Source: Aquimarina algiphila
GTDB taxonomy: Bacteria > Bacteroidota > Bacteroidia > Flavobacteriales > Flavobacteriaceae
Assembly (NCBI RefSeq): GCF_007489275.1
Contig: NZ_VLNR01000055.1
Coordinates: 1 to 44,327 of the forward strand
Reading direction: 5' to 3'
Length of the DNA stretch: 44,327 nucleotides
The position numbers and the translations under genes are program-made. Under the pieces are notes generated by a model, which saw nothing but the letters and a program-made list of their open reading frames with translations, was not told the origin of the DNA and searched no databases. This document shows positions 16,056 through 25,591 of this stretch, in pieces. The number at the start of each line of letters is the position of its first letter. Positions within the stretch are counted from its first letter, which is position 1.

Positions 16056-16958
16056 CTAAGCAACTTCTTTTCCTCGTGAAGCTTCAAAAACCTCAAACCA
16101 TTCTTCATCAGTAATCTTAATATCTAGAGCATGTACAGCAGACTCTATCCTATTAATTTTTGTAGAACCAATTACAGGAAGAATACCAGAAGGATGTTTA
16201 AGTACCCATGATATTAAAATTTGATCAGGCTTTACATTGTACTTCCTAGACAATCTATCCACTATTTTATTTATTCTCATTATTTGGTCTTCGGGAGTTT
16301 TAGAAAAAAACTTACCTCCCGCTAATACAGAATAAGCCATAGGTCTGATTCTCTTATACATACACTCATCAAGAGTACCATCCAAAAAAGGATCGAGATG
16401 TAATGGAGAAACCTCTATCTGATTAGTTACTAATGGTACAAACTGATTTAACATTGCAAACTGCTCTTTTGTAAAATTAGAAACTCCAAAATGTAACACT
16501 TTACCATCTTCTTTAAGAGTATTAAAAGCATCTACTATCTCAAACGGATCCATCAGAGGGCTTGGTCTGTGAATTAAAAGAAGATCAATATAATCTGTTC
16601 TTAGATTTATTAATGATTTCTCTACAGAATCAATAATATATTCTTTTCTTGTATTATACGATTTAATGGTATTATCAGGACGATTAGGAGTAACCAGTTT
16701 TATTCCGCATTTTGTGATTAACTGCATTCTACTGCGAAGCGATGAATTACTTTTAAGGACGCTACCAAATAATTCTTCTGTTGTATAATGTCCGTAAATA
16801 TCAGCATGATCAAAGGTAGAAACACCAATTGATAAACAGTCTTCTACTAGTTTACAAACCTCTTCTTTATTTAAATTAGCTCCCCATTCTCCCCAATTCA
16901 TGCATCCTGCAACTATTCGAGAAAACACAGGGCCTTCTTCAGAAATCTTAACACTCAT
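16056..16958 (-). CDS. Aldo/keto reductase (YdhF-like)
   Basis: NADPH-dependent oxidoreductase with the TIM-barrel aldo/keto reductase fold, about 300 residues from the ATG at 16958. A TTG at 17006 is in frame but overlaps the upstream stop and adds an unneeded tail. Catalytic tetrad pieces are visible: D and Y in FDHADIYGHY, K in ITKCGIK, H in LLIHRPSP. GSTKINRIESA near the C-terminus binds the cofactor phosphate. The overall pattern (GCMNWGEWG, DPFEIVDAF) matches E. coli YdhF relatives; substrate unknown. It begins 44 nt after the GH3 fusion gene and is probably co-transcribed. Confidence 0.9.
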   Translation of the reverse strand: MSVKISEEGPVFSRIVAGCMNWGEWGANLNKEEVCKLVEDCLSIGVSTFDHADIYGHYTTEELFGSVLKSNSSLRSRMQLITKCGIKLVTPNRPDNTIKSYNTRKEYIIDSVEKSLINLRTDYIDLLLIHRPSPLMDPFEIVDAFNTLKEDGKVLHFGVSNFTKEQFAMLNQFVPLVTNQIEVSPLHLDPFLDGTLDECMYKRIRPMAYSVLAGGKFFSKTPEDQIMRINKIVDRLSRKYNVKPDQILISWVLKHPSGILPVIGSTKINRIESAVHALDIKITDEEWFEVFEASRGKEVA

Positions 16959-17002
16959 CTTTTTTACTTTTGAAAATCCTAATTCGTTTATACACCCTCT
17001 AA

Positions 17003-19927
17003 TCAATAATCTATAGCCTCATAGATAATCCTTTGTATCTCTGAACGAATATCGTTTGATATCAACTTTCTATTTGCTGCATTGGGATATGTCCTATTAC
17101 TTAAAAAAACATATATTATTTCTTCTTCGGGATCAGCCCATGTAAATGTTCCGGTAAAGCCACTATGTCCAAAACTAGACATAGATATACATCCACAAGT
17201 AGGTCCAACATCTCCCAACTGTGGTTTATCAAAGCCCACACCTCTACGTACATTCTTATGACAATAATGACAGGTATTAAATTCTTCCAAGGTTTGTTCT
17301 CCAAAATATTGCTTACCTCCATAATACCCTTTATTAAGATACATCTGCATTATTTTTGTAACATCATTAGCGTTTGTGAATAACCCGGCATGCCCTCCTA
17401 CACCACCAAGCATTGCTGCTCCCTGATCATGAACATACCCATGGACAACTTCTCCCCTAAAAATCCTATCATTTTCTGTAGGTACAATTTTTTTCTTTTT
17501 AAACTTTGTTAATGGCAAGTACGTAGTATTACTAGCTCCCAAAGGCTTATAAAAATGCTGTTGAGTTAGTTTATTCAGTGAATTTCCATAATGACTTTCT
17601 ATATATTCCTGTAATAGATAAAATGGTAAATCACTATACTTATACCTTAATCTATCCCTAAGCTCACTATCTCTAATCTTTAGAATCAAAGAATCCTTCA
17701 TATCGCTACGAAAATATAGGTTATTAGTCACCTGTATATTAAACTCTTTAGATCGAGTAGTTCTATAGTATTTTTTATCAGGTTTCTTAGTAACAGAATC
17801 CATCGTATGCACATAAAATGGTATCCATGCTTTTAATTTAGCATAATGAGAAAGCATAGATCTAATTGTGATATGCTCCTTATTAGAATCTTTAAAAGCA
17901 GGAAGCAATTTTCCTACTTTTGAATCTAAAGAAATTATTCCTTTATCTTTTAATTCTATTGTAAGAGGCAGAGTCGCTAATATCTTTGTAAGTGATGCTA
18001 CATCATAAACATCTGACCCTTTTACTTTCCTAAATTTATCATAGGTATGGTATCCATAATTTTTATTAAATATCACCTTACCTTTTCTTGCAACAACAAG
18101 TTGTACACCTGGTGTCATTTTTTCTTGTAGCGCAAAATCAACTATAGAATCTATTCTGGCAAGTTTATAAGAGTTCATCCCAACGCTCTCTGGCAGCCCA
18201 TATGATAATCTCTTTAACAATCTTGTTTCAAGTCCTGTGCCCACAGGAAAATCAGGACCTATACCTACCGGTAGTTTTCCTTTAGCTTCTAATGCCCCAA
18301 ACAGTAATTGTGCTGCTTTTTCTTGAGCTACAGTACTATTTTGATACGCCATCAATACACCTTCTAAATTTGTTGTTGTTAACATATCTAACATAGCATA
18401 AGGCCTTGCAAACACATTAAGAACAGTTGTATTAAGTCGAGCAATCTCATACAACCACACTAATTCTTTATCTTTAAATTTATAGGCTGCCCAGGGAGAT
18501 GCATTAGACTTGTGAAAACCAACAATTACATAGTTGTAATTACTTAATTGATCTATCATTTCTCCTAATTGATTTGCTTTTACCCAATCAACTTTTGCAT
18601 ATTTTTGTAATTCTTCATAAAATGGTTCTCCAGAATCATCACCCAAAGACACATATGCTATTTTCTTTAAATCTAGATTTTTTATAGGCAGTGTAGCTCT
18701 TTCATTCTTAAGTATCGTTAATGAATTTTCAACTAACTCATGATGAAGTGTTTTGTTCTTCACACTATTTAATTCTTCATGCAAAAAACCCAAACTTACC
18801 GGTGTATACGAATTTAAGCCAGCTTTATATTTAGCTAACAAAATCTTTCTAACAGAATATGATAATCGTTCTTCTGTTATTGCTCCAGCGTAATATGCGG
18901 AAACTATTTTTTGTGACGCTAACGGAACATCTTCTGACATCAATAAGACATCGTTTCCAGCTAAAAAAGCTGCCAAATCAATTTCTCCAGGACTTTTAAA
19001 ATCAGAAGCTCCTTTCATATTAAGAGCATCTGTAAAAATTAAACCTTCAAATTTTAAACTATCTTTTAACAATGTTGAAACAACTTTCTTTGAGATTGAA
19101 GAAGGATAATTATACCTAGACTCTAAACTGGGAATATTAAGATGTGCTACCATTGCACCCGACAACCCTTCTTTAATAAGTTGTTTATATGGATACAACT
19201 CAATGCTATCAATTCTCTTAGCATCAAAACTAATTGTAGGTAATGTTTTATGTGAATCTGTATCGGTATCACCATGACCCGGAAAATGTTTTGCATTTGC
19301 CATGATGCCTTCTCGTTGCATACCTTTCATAAACGCTAAAGCTTTCTGAGCAACTATTTCTTTATTTTCACCAAAAGAGCGATTACCGATTATTGGATTT
19401 TTTGGATTAGTATTAATATCTACTACAGGAGCAAAATTCATATGAATCCCTAGTCGTTTACAATGTCTTCCTATCTGTCTTCCGGTTTCTTCAATAAGAT
19501 CATCATCCTGAATTGCGCCAAGTGTCATATTCCAGGGAAAAGCTTGAGTAGAATCCAATCGCATTCCTAAACCCCATTCTGCATCAATTCCAATCAACAA
19601 AGGAACCTTAGATATATCTTGATATTTATTGTTAAGTCTGGCCTGTCGTCCAGGGCCGCCTTTAGAAAAGATAACTCCTCCTATAGTATACTCCTCTATA
19701 AGCTGTTTTATCTTATCTGTTTCTTTTTTAGAATCAGAAGAAGACACGTTAACCATAAACAATTGTCCAACTTTCTCTTTAAGGGTCATCCTATTATAAA
19801 TACTATCCACCCATCGTTTCTGAGTCTCATAGTCTTCTACTAGCAAAGGATTTTCTAATTGAGGATAAACACTAAAAGTGGCAAGAAAAATTATGAAAGG
19901 AATAAACTTTTTAACAATATGCCGCAC
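17003..19927 (-). CDS. GH3 glycosidase fused to serine hydrolase
   Basis: 974-residue exported protein. The start is a GTG at 19927 giving a clear signal peptide (RHIVKKFIPFIIFLATF). Residues about 35-370 are a glycoside hydrolase family 3 domain of the NagZ type: KHFPGHGDTDTDSH (213-226) carries the His/Asp acid-base loop and D300 in IFTDALNMKG is the nucleophile. About 390-570 is the GH3 C-terminal domain. About 585-974 is a beta-lactamase-fold hydrolase with S645-L-T-K648, Y-S-D in KYSDLPF, and GHSGFTGT. Such fusions are frequent in Bacteroidota and are thought to process muropeptides (GlcNAc removal plus peptide or ester cleavage); the activity here is inferred. Stop of the upstream small gene is 7 nt away. 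Confidence 0.92.
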   Translation of the reverse strand: MRHIVKKFIPFIIFLATFSVYPQLENPLLVEDYETQKRWVDSIYNRMTLKEKVGQLFMVNVSSSDSKKETDKIKQLIEEYTIGGVIFSKGGPGRQARLNNKYQDISKVPLLIGIDAEWGLGMRLDSTQAFPWNMTLGAIQDDDLIEETGRQIGRHCKRLGIHMNFAPVVDINTNPKNPIIGNRSFGENKEIVAQKALAFMKGMQREGIMANAKHFPGHGDTDTDSHKTLPTISFDAKRIDSIELYPYKQLIKEGLSGAMVAHLNIPSLESRYNYPSSISKKVVSTLLKDSLKFEGLIFTDALNMKGASDFKSPGEIDLAAFLAGNDVLLMSEDVPLASQKIVSAYYAGAITEERLSYSVRKILLAKYKAGLNSYTPVSLGFLHEELNSVKNKTLHHELVENSLTILKNERATLPIKNLDLKKIAYVSLGDDSGEPFYEELQKYAKVDWVKANQLGEMIDQLSNYNYVIVGFHKSNASPWAAYKFKDKELVWLYEIARLNTTVLNVFARPYAMLDMLTTTNLEGVLMAYQNSTVAQEKAAQLLFGALEAKGKLPVGIGPDFPVGTGLETRLLKRLSYGLPESVGMNSYKLARIDSIVDFALQEKMTPGVQLVVARKGKVIFNKNYGYHTYDKFRKVKGSDVYDVASLTKILATLPLTIELKDKGIISLDSKVGKLLPAFKDSNKEHITIRSMLSHYAKLKAWIPFYVHTMDSVTKKPDKKYYRTTRSKEFNIQVTNNLYFRSDMKDSLILKIRDSELRDRLRYKYSDLPFYLLQEYIESHYGNSLNKLTQQHFYKPLGASNTTYLPLTKFKKKKIVPTENDRIFRGEVVHGYVHDQGAAMLGGVGGHAGLFTNANDVTKIMQMYLNKGYYGGKQYFGEQTLEEFNTCHYCHKNVRRGVGFDKPQLGDVGPTCGCISMSSFGHSGFTGTFTWADPEEEIIYVFLSNRTYPNAANRKLISNDIRSEIQRIIYEAIDY

Positions 19928-19934
19928 AAAAATT

Positions 19935-20420
19935 TTAATTTAAAAAACGATTATGCCAACTATCTTTTGCAGGTACTTCCCAATTGGTACGATATTCGGC
20001 AATATTAGTAACCAGATTATTAAAAACGATAGTATTTGGTGATACTGATCTATTTTTAGCCATTTTCTTAAAATCAGTAAGAGATTTATATGCAACAAAT
20101 TCTCCTTGTTTAAAAGAGACGTTCATTTTATCCATTAAATCTACATCATAAGCACGTTCTAATTCTAAAATAAAATGAACCGATGCATCAATAGAACACC
20201 CTGTAGCAGCGTTCATCCCTTGATCTAACCCAATAGTTATGAAACGTTTATATTTGATTTCATAACCCGATTTTAGATCAGCACCATGCGCTGTCCATTG
20301 TGTTAGAAATTCTTTTAATTTTTTCTCGACTTCTTTTTGTTCTTCCTGAGTGAATGACCGATTTGCTTGATAAATCCATACTCTAGATGTCTCGGGAAGG
20401 TCATTAAATTCTACCAACAT
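19935..20420 (-). CDS. Conserved small protein, often mislabelled ABC ATPase
   Basis: 161 residues, cytoplasmic. Recurrent in Flavobacteriia: VWIYQANRSFTQEEQKEV (about 13-30), L-T-Q-W-T-A-H-G-A-D-L (about 39-49), GCSIDASVHFI (about 78-88). Related entries often carry the name 'ABC transporter ATPase', but no Walker A, signature or Walker B motif is present here and the length is too short. The conserved Cys-Ser-Ile-Asp-Ala-Ser block could be a site of interest. It is first in the operon with the GH3 fusion and the reductase. Confidence 0.78.
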   Translation of the reverse strand: MLVEFNDLPETSRVWIYQANRSFTQEEQKEVEKKLKEFLTQWTAHGADLKSGYEIKYKRFITIGLDQGMNAATGCSIDASVHFILELERAYDVDLMDKMNVSFKQGEFVAYKSLTDFKKMAKNRSVSPNTIVFNNLVTNIAEYRTNWEVPAKDSWHNRFLN

Positions 20421-20472
20421 TAGCTATTTTTTACTAAAGTAATAAAAACTATTACTATATACTGTTATAAAA

Positions 20473-20503
20473 AAGAGTTAATATGAAAAACATATTAACT
20501 CTA
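20473..20503 (-). terminator. Terminator after the HdrB-like gene
   Basis: Perfect 12-bp stem AGAGTTAATATG (20474-20485) / CATATTAACTCT (20491-20502), loop of five A. Reading the minus strand it is followed by a T run (complement of 20467-20473), so it ends the Fe-S operon coming from 21320. Confidence 0.82.
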
Positions 20504-20528
20504 AGAAAATTGTGTACTAAAGAAAAAA

Positions 20529-21320
20529 TTATAAATCCTGAGCGTTAGCAATAAGCTCTGCTACATCTAACACTTCTATACTTTCTTCTTTCTCTTTATT
20601 TTTTACTCCATCTGTCATCATTGTATTACAAAATGGACATCCGGCAGCAATAATATCAGGTTTTGTTTCTAAAGCATCCTCTGTTCGCTCGATATTTACG
20701 TCTTTATTCCCTGGTTCTGGCTCTTTAAACATCTGGGCACCACCAGCACCACAACATAATCCATTCTTCTTACAGCGCTTCATTTCTATTAATTCAACCT
20801 CAAGTTTTCTAAGTAAATCTCTTGGCGCTTCATATACATTATTTGCCCTACCCAGATAGCAAGGATCATGAAATGTAATTCGCTTACCTTTAAACTTACC
20901 TCCTTCTACTTTTAGTCTACCTTCATCTAACAAGGATTTAAGAAATTGCGTATGATGCATTACTTCATACTCTCCTCCTAGTGCTGGATATTCATTTTTC
21001 AATGTATTAAAACAATGAGGACAGGCTGTCACTACTTTTTTAATTTCATAAGCATTCATTACTTCAATATTAGTAACTGCTTGCATTTGAAATAAAAATT
21101 CATTCCCAGCTCTTTTTGCTGGATCTCCTGTACAACTCTCCTCGGTACCTAATACAGCAAAGTCAACATTTGCATTATGAAGTAGTTTCACAAAAGCTTT
21201 AGTTATCTTTTTGGCTCTATCATCAAAACTACCAGCACAACCGACCCAAAATAGAACTTCTGGTTGTTTACCCTCTGCCATATATTCTGCCATCGTAGGC
21301 ACCTTAATTGTTTCACTCAT
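20529..21320 (-). CDS. HdrB/GlpC-like Fe-S protein with two CCG domains
   Basis: About 263 residues from the ATG at 21320 (MSETIKVPTM); an in-frame ATG at 21341 adds seven residues. Two CCG-type cysteine domains are visible: WVGCAGSFD ... ESCTGDPAKR ... TACPHCFNTL in the N-terminal half and HDPCYLGR ... NGLCCGAGGAQMF ... AGCPFCNTM in the C-terminal half. These coordinate Fe-S clusters in heterodisulfide reductase subunit B, GlpC and LutA-type proteins. Together with the membrane Fe-S protein at 21899-23227 it probably forms one quinone-linked electron-transfer unit. The donor is unknown. Confidence 0.87.
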   Translation of the reverse strand: MSETIKVPTMAEYMAEGKQPEVLFWVGCAGSFDDRAKKITKAFVKLLHNANVDFAVLGTEESCTGDPAKRAGNEFLFQMQAVTNIEVMNAYEIKKVVTACPHCFNTLKNEYPALGGEYEVMHHTQFLKSLLDEGRLKVEGGKFKGKRITFHDPCYLGRANNVYEAPRDLLRKLEVELIEMKRCKKNGLCCGAGGAQMFKEPEPGNKDVNIERTEDALETKPDIIAAGCPFCNTMMTDGVKNKEKEESIEVLDVAELIANAQDL

Positions 21321-21383
21321 ATTATAATTTTTAAAGTTCAAAGGTTCTTTCTTTTAAAAAAGTAAAACCAAAAAACTCATATT

Positions 21384-21830
21384 TTAATCGTGTTTTCCAT
21401 CGTCAAAAACTTCGATAGTCACTACTCTTTCTACCAACTCGGTAAATTTACCGGTATATCTTGTAGCTTTTACTAAGTGATTATCGATCCAGTGATAATT
21501 ACCCCCTCTTGGTTTACCCATTAAAAGGCTATGATATTTAAATCCATGGGTTTTTAACCATGTTTCTGTTACTTCTCTATGATCTTCGGTTCTTGAAGTA
21601 AAAAAACAAATAATATGTCCTTCATCAAACCACTTGTTTAACGTAACTAACGCATCAGGAAATGGTTCACATGTAACCATTCGTTCTGGTTCTTCATTAG
21701 GTACATCTTCGGTAATAGTTCCATCGATATCAATAAGATAATTCTTAATACCTTCTGGTAAGACAGGACTTATATGTTCCCCTTCTTCTACTTTGTCATG
21801 CAATAATTTCTCTACTTCTTCCTTCTTCAT
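21384..21830 (-). CDS. HAD-family phosphatase-like protein
   Basis: 148 residues with the HAD motifs in order: motif I DIDGTITED (33-41), motif II FTSR (about 77-80), the Lys of motif III in GKPRGG (about 105-110) and an acidic W-I-D-N-H (about 113-117). No cap domain insertion is present. Orthologues in this group are often named phosphoheptose isomerase, which the motifs do not support; a small Asp-based phosphatase is better. It is inserted between the two Fe-S genes, all on the minus strand, a recurrent neighbourhood in Flavobacteriia. Substrate unknown. Confidence 0.83.
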   Translation of the reverse strand: MKKEEVEKLLHDKVEEGEHISPVLPEGIKNYLIDIDGTITEDVPNEEPERMVTCEPFPDALVTLNKWFDEGHIICFFTSRTEDHREVTETWLKTHGFKYHSLLMGKPRGGNYHWIDNHLVKATRYTGKFTELVERVVTIEVFDDGKHD

Positions 21831-21898
21831 AATTTCTATTAATCTATGGTTTAATCGGTTAAAAAAATGGTTAAAAATTTAATTTACTATTATTTTAA

Positions 21899-23227
21899 TT
21901 ATTCGTCACTCCAATTGAGTCTATCCATCTGGTTAAATGGCCATGGAGCTCCGTTATTTTCTATATTAGACATCATATTATTCAAATCAGATGGGGCAGC
22001 ACTCTCTTCCATTACTAAGTAACGTCTCATATCAATAATAATTGACAATGGACTTATACTTACAGGACAAGCTTCTACACATGCATTACAGCTTGTACAT
22101 GCCCATAACTCTTCTGGAGTGATATAATCATTTAGCAATTGTTTACCATCATCTACAAAACTTCCATTCTTATCTATATTATCTCCTACTTCCTTTAGAC
22201 GGTCTCTGGTATCCATCATGATTTTTCGTGGAGATAATTTTTTACCTGTTTGATTTGCTGGGCATTCACTAGTACAACGACCACATTCTGTACAGGTATA
22301 TGCATTAAGTAATTGTGCCCAATTAAGATCTACAACATCTGAAGCACCAAACTTTTCTGGTTCTCCTTCGGTTTGATCATCTGCAGGAGCCGCAAAAGGA
22401 TCAGCGCTAGGATCCATCATTAATTTCACTTCGTTAGTAACTGCTTCTAGGTTATCTAACTCTCCTTTAGGTTTCAAATCTCCATAATATGTATTAGGAA
22501 ATGCTAGTAAAATATGCAGGTGCTTTGAAAAATATAAATAATTCAGAAATACTAATATTCCCAAAATATGCAGCCACCACGCTCCTCTTTCAATACCAAT
22601 TAATGAAGCTTCTGACATCCCATTAAAAAGTGGTGATATATATTGACTAATAGGATATGCCCCAGCTTTTATATAATGTTCGGCTCCCAAAGCCTGTAAT
22701 TGAAGATCTGATGCATTCATTACCAAAAACAGAGTCATCAGAACCATCTCGAAATACAAAATTAGATTTCCGTCATTCTTAGGCCATCCTTTCATTTCTG
22801 GATTCCAAAATCGTTTTATTTTGATAACATTTCGGCGTACCCAAAATATTACAACCCCAATAAAAACAAGAAATGCCAGAATCTCAAAAGAAGCTATTAA
22901 GAAATCATACAATCCTCCCAGAAAGGCAAAGATTCTATGTGTCCCAAAAAGACCATCAATAATAATCTCTAAAACCTCTATATTAATTATAATAAACCCT
23001 AAATACACCACAATGTGCAATATCCCGGAAATAGGACGTCGTACCATTTTGGACTGTCCAAGCGCAATCATTGCCATATTTTTAAATCGTTCGCTCTTAT
23101 TATCTGATCGGTCCACATCTTTCCCGAGTCTTATATTACGAATGACTTTACGAATATTTTTTGTAAAATATCCTACGCCTGCAATCAAGATAAGTGCAAA
23201 TAGAATATTAGGTATATAGTGCATCAT
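21899..23227 (-). CDS. Membrane 4Fe-4S protein (NarI-like + HdrC-like)
   Basis: 442 residues. The N-terminal part carries about five or six TM helices (about 5-260) with conserved His residues typical of NarI/HdrE-like b-type cytochromes. The C-terminal part holds two 4Fe-4S motifs, CTECGRCTSECPANQTGK and CTSCNACVEACPVSISP. This is the layout of the membrane arm of an HdrDE/GlpC-like complex that passes electrons to quinone. The CCG catalytic subunit is the separate gene at 20529. It begins 2 nt after the MCE stop, so the operon is tightly packed. Confidence 0.88.
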   Translation of the reverse strand: MMHYIPNILFALILIAGVGYFTKNIRKVIRNIRLGKDVDRSDNKSERFKNMAMIALGQSKMVRRPISGILHIVVYLGFIIINIEVLEIIIDGLFGTHRIFAFLGGLYDFLIASFEILAFLVFIGVVIFWVRRNVIKIKRFWNPEMKGWPKNDGNLILYFEMVLMTLFLVMNASDLQLQALGAEHYIKAGAYPISQYISPLFNGMSEASLIGIERGAWWLHILGILVFLNYLYFSKHLHILLAFPNTYYGDLKPKGELDNLEAVTNEVKLMMDPSADPFAAPADDQTEGEPEKFGASDVVDLNWAQLLNAYTCTECGRCTSECPANQTGKKLSPRKIMMDTRDRLKEVGDNIDKNGSFVDDGKQLLNDYITPEELWACTSCNACVEACPVSISPLSIIIDMRRYLVMEESAAPSDLNNMMSNIENNGAPWPFNQMDRLNWSDE

Positions 23228-23229
23228 TT

Positions 23230-24180
23230 TTAATGTATTGAGTCTGTTGGTGTTTCGTATGGGGTATTTTTCTTTCCAAAAACTGAAATGTGAACATATC
23301 GTTTTGGATTTAATCGTAAATCCTGTAACAACAATTCTAACTGTTTACTTGTTTTTTCAAGATTACTATACAATTTGTCGTCTTTCAACAATTTACCTGC
23401 AGTTCCTTTACCTGCATTTAAATCTTTAGAAATCTTTTCAAAATTAGCTAATACAGCTTCTAACTCTCTTCCCAATTTAGCGACATTAATTTGAGCTAAA
23501 GAATCTGACACTTTATTAAGATTAGTGGACATTTTATCCAAATTAGATAATGTATTATTTAATTTACCTTCATTACCTGATAAAATAGTATTTAACGAAC
23601 CTGAAGCGCTTTTAAAATTTTTAACCGTTATACTTAAATCTTTAAAAATCGAATTTAGATTATTTTTATTGTCTACATTAAGAATCCCATTAACAGAAGT
23701 AAGAAGAGTATCTGCATCTGTTATAGCAGCTTCAAGTTTTTCTTGCAATGGAGCAAGTTTATCATTCACTAATTCGAGTAAACCTGATTCTATTTTACCT
23801 GGTAGTGTATCTTTATCTTTTGCATCTAACCCTTGCTCATAAACCGGAATAATAGCCAGAGATTTCCCTCCGATTAATCCTCCACCATATACTTTAGCCA
23901 GGCTATTCTTAGAAAAAGTAAAATCACTATCCACATTAAACTCTACAACAAGATTACCTTTTGCATCTGCAAATTTAATAGATACAACTTGTCCAACTAC
24001 CAATCCATTTATAGTTACGGGTGAAGATGGTATTAATCCTTCTACATTTTCATATACGGCATAAAACGTTCTGTCATCTTCCAGGAGATTTTTTCCTTTC
24101 AGGAAACTATAACCAAAAATTAAAAGTGCTATAGCACAAATCGCTAATATTCCTGTTTTGACTTCTCGAGTAAATTTCAA
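23230..24180 (-). CDS. MCE/MlaD family lipid-transport protein
   Basis: 316 residues. One N-terminal TM helix (about 9-27), then the MCE domain (about 35-115) with YENVEGLIPSSPVTINGLVVGQV and GLIGGKSLAI, then a long helical coiled region (about 130-285) rich in Leu, Asn and Lys. MlaD-type proteins form hexamers that carry phospholipids between inner and outer membranes. The permease and ATPase (MlaE/MlaF-like) are not in the window. It sits between the amidase and the Fe-S genes. Confidence 0.9.
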   Translation of the reverse strand: MKFTREVKTGILAICAIALLIFGYSFLKGKNLLEDDRTFYAVYENVEGLIPSSPVTINGLVVGQVVSIKFADAKGNLVVEFNVDSDFTFSKNSLAKVYGGGLIGGKSLAIIPVYEQGLDAKDKDTLPGKIESGLLELVNDKLAPLQEKLEAAITDADTLLTSVNGILNVDNKNNLNSIFKDLSITVKNFKSASGSLNTILSGNEGKLNNTLSNLDKMSTNLNKVSDSLAQINVAKLGRELEAVLANFEKISKDLNAGKGTAGKLLKDDKLYSNLEKTSKQLELLLQDLRLNPKRYVHISVFGKKNTPYETPTDSIH

Positions 24181-24267
24181 AATAGATTATATTTTAGGAC
24201 ACAAATTTAGGATAAAAAATGTATTAATATTGATAATTCTTTAATGAATTATCAGTATTTATTTAGA

Positions 24268-25389
24268 TTAATTCGAAGATGTGTTAGCTTTTAGTGCTTC
24301 TGTCAAAGGAATCAATTCACTATTACGAAAGGCAACAATAAAACTAGAATCGAATCCTTTACCTACAGCTATATCCTTTAATTCTTGTATTAAAGTATAA
24401 TTAGAAGTACTTCCAAAATAATATTTGTATAAATCTCCAGCTTTAATTTTTGATAGTTGATCTAAGCCATTAAAATTAAAAGGTTGTAATTCTATTTCAC
24501 TTGATCCAGCAGCAATTTGTACTTTGAATGTGATATCTTCAAACACACGATCTCCTTCCATTTTTGCGGTAGTATTAGTCACTTCAGGAGTTTCAGGCTC
24601 TGATACTTTATAAATTGCATCAAGGCTTTCTTTATAATCTACAATAGAAGTTATTATAGATTTTGCCATTTCGGTTTGCCCTTTTTTAGAATTAAGATAT
24701 TTTCCTTCACTATTATTGGTAAGAAAACCAAGTTCTATAAGAACACTAGGCATATATGTTTGATGTAGTACTACAAAACCAGCTTGTTTTACCCCTCTAC
24801 TTTTTCTACTTAATGTTTTTTTGAACCTATTTTGCACAAAACTAGCTAAAGTCAGGCTCTGATCCAGATACTCTTCCTGCATTAGTGTTAATCCTATAAT
24901 TGATTCTGGAGAATTGGGATCAAAACCATCATAATTAGCTTCATAATTATCTTCTAAAAGAATAACTGAGTTTTCATTTTTGGCTACATTAAAATTCTCA
25001 TCATTTGCATGCAAACCAAGCACAAAAGTCTCAGTTCCATACGCTTGAGAGCGGTGAGAATTACAATGCACAGACACAAATAAATCTGCACCAGCTTTAT
25101 TTGCTATACTTCCCCGTTCATGTAACTCTATAAAATCATCTGTTTTACGTGTATATACAACTTTGAACCTATCATCTTTTTCTAAAGTTGCTCCAACAGC
25201 CAAAACAACCTTTAAAGCAATTTCTTTTTCTTTATATCCGTTTCCTCTGTTACCTGGGTCATGTCCTCCATGTCCAGCATCCAGAACCACTATAAATTTG
25301 TCATTTTCTTGAGAAATTATAGTAGCATTAAATGCAGATACTATAAAAATTAATAAAAAAACACTGTGTATTATACTTCGTTTCATCAA
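24268..25389 (-). CDS. N-acetylmuramoyl-L-alanine amidase, SPOR-like tail
   Basis: 373 residues with a signal peptide (MKRSIIHSVFLLIFIVSAF). The Amidase_3 domain (about 30-250) shows the zinc ligands in VVLDAGHGGHDPG, KEKEIAL, FVSVHCNSH and the catalytic Glu in VLIELGFLTN. The C-terminal region (about 290-365) with FKVQIAAGSSEIEL and FIVAFRNSELIPL looks like a SPOR-type peptidoglycan-binding domain. It cleaves the bond between MurNAc and L-Ala, acting in cell separation. It is divergent from lptD with 199 nt between. Confidence 0.92.
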   Translation of the reverse strand: MMKRSIIHSVFLLIFIVSAFNATIISQENDKFIVVLDAGHGGHDPGNRGNGYKEKEIALKVVLAVGATLEKDDRFKVVYTRKTDDFIELHERGSIANKAGADLFVSVHCNSHRSQAYGTETFVLGLHANDENFNVAKNENSVILLEDNYEANYDGFDPNSPESIIGLTLMQEEYLDQSLTLASFVQNRFKKTLSRKSRGVKQAGFVVLHQTYMPSVLIELGFLTNNSEGKYLNSKKGQTEMAKSIITSIVDYKESLDAIYKVSEPETPEVTNTTAKMEGDRVFEDITFKVQIAAGSSEIELQPFNFNGLDQLSKIKAGDLYKYYFGSTSNYTLIQELKDIAVGKGFDSSFIVAFRNSELIPLTEALKANTSSN

Positions 25390-25583
25390 TTACAAATAAT
25401 TTTACTACTAATTTTGAAACATTCCCATTATGTTTCAGTATTTAATATAACAAGTTAAAAATCTAAAGATTGTGTCTAATAAAATAAACTTATATCTTCT
25501 ATGTTTATATAACTTAGAAGACATGCTTTTGACATAATTTTTTATTTTTTTATGAATTACAATCTAAGCATAAAAAATATATG

Positions 25584-25591
25584 TAATTTTG
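25584..25591 (+). promoter_or_regulatory. Possible -7 box overlapping the lptD start region
   Basis: TAATTTTG matches TAnnTTTG and covers the TTG at 25589 that would be the first in-frame start. If this is a promoter, transcription begins near 25596 and translation must begin downstream. No good -33 element is present. Confidence 0.35.

Noticed and set aside
19935..20420. ABC transporter ATPase
   Set aside because: 161 residues with no Walker A, signature or Walker B motif; the usual name for this family is not supported.
21384..21830. Phosphoheptose isomerase
   Set aside because: HAD motifs (DIDGT, TSR, Lys in GKPRGG) are present and no SIS fold is apparent.
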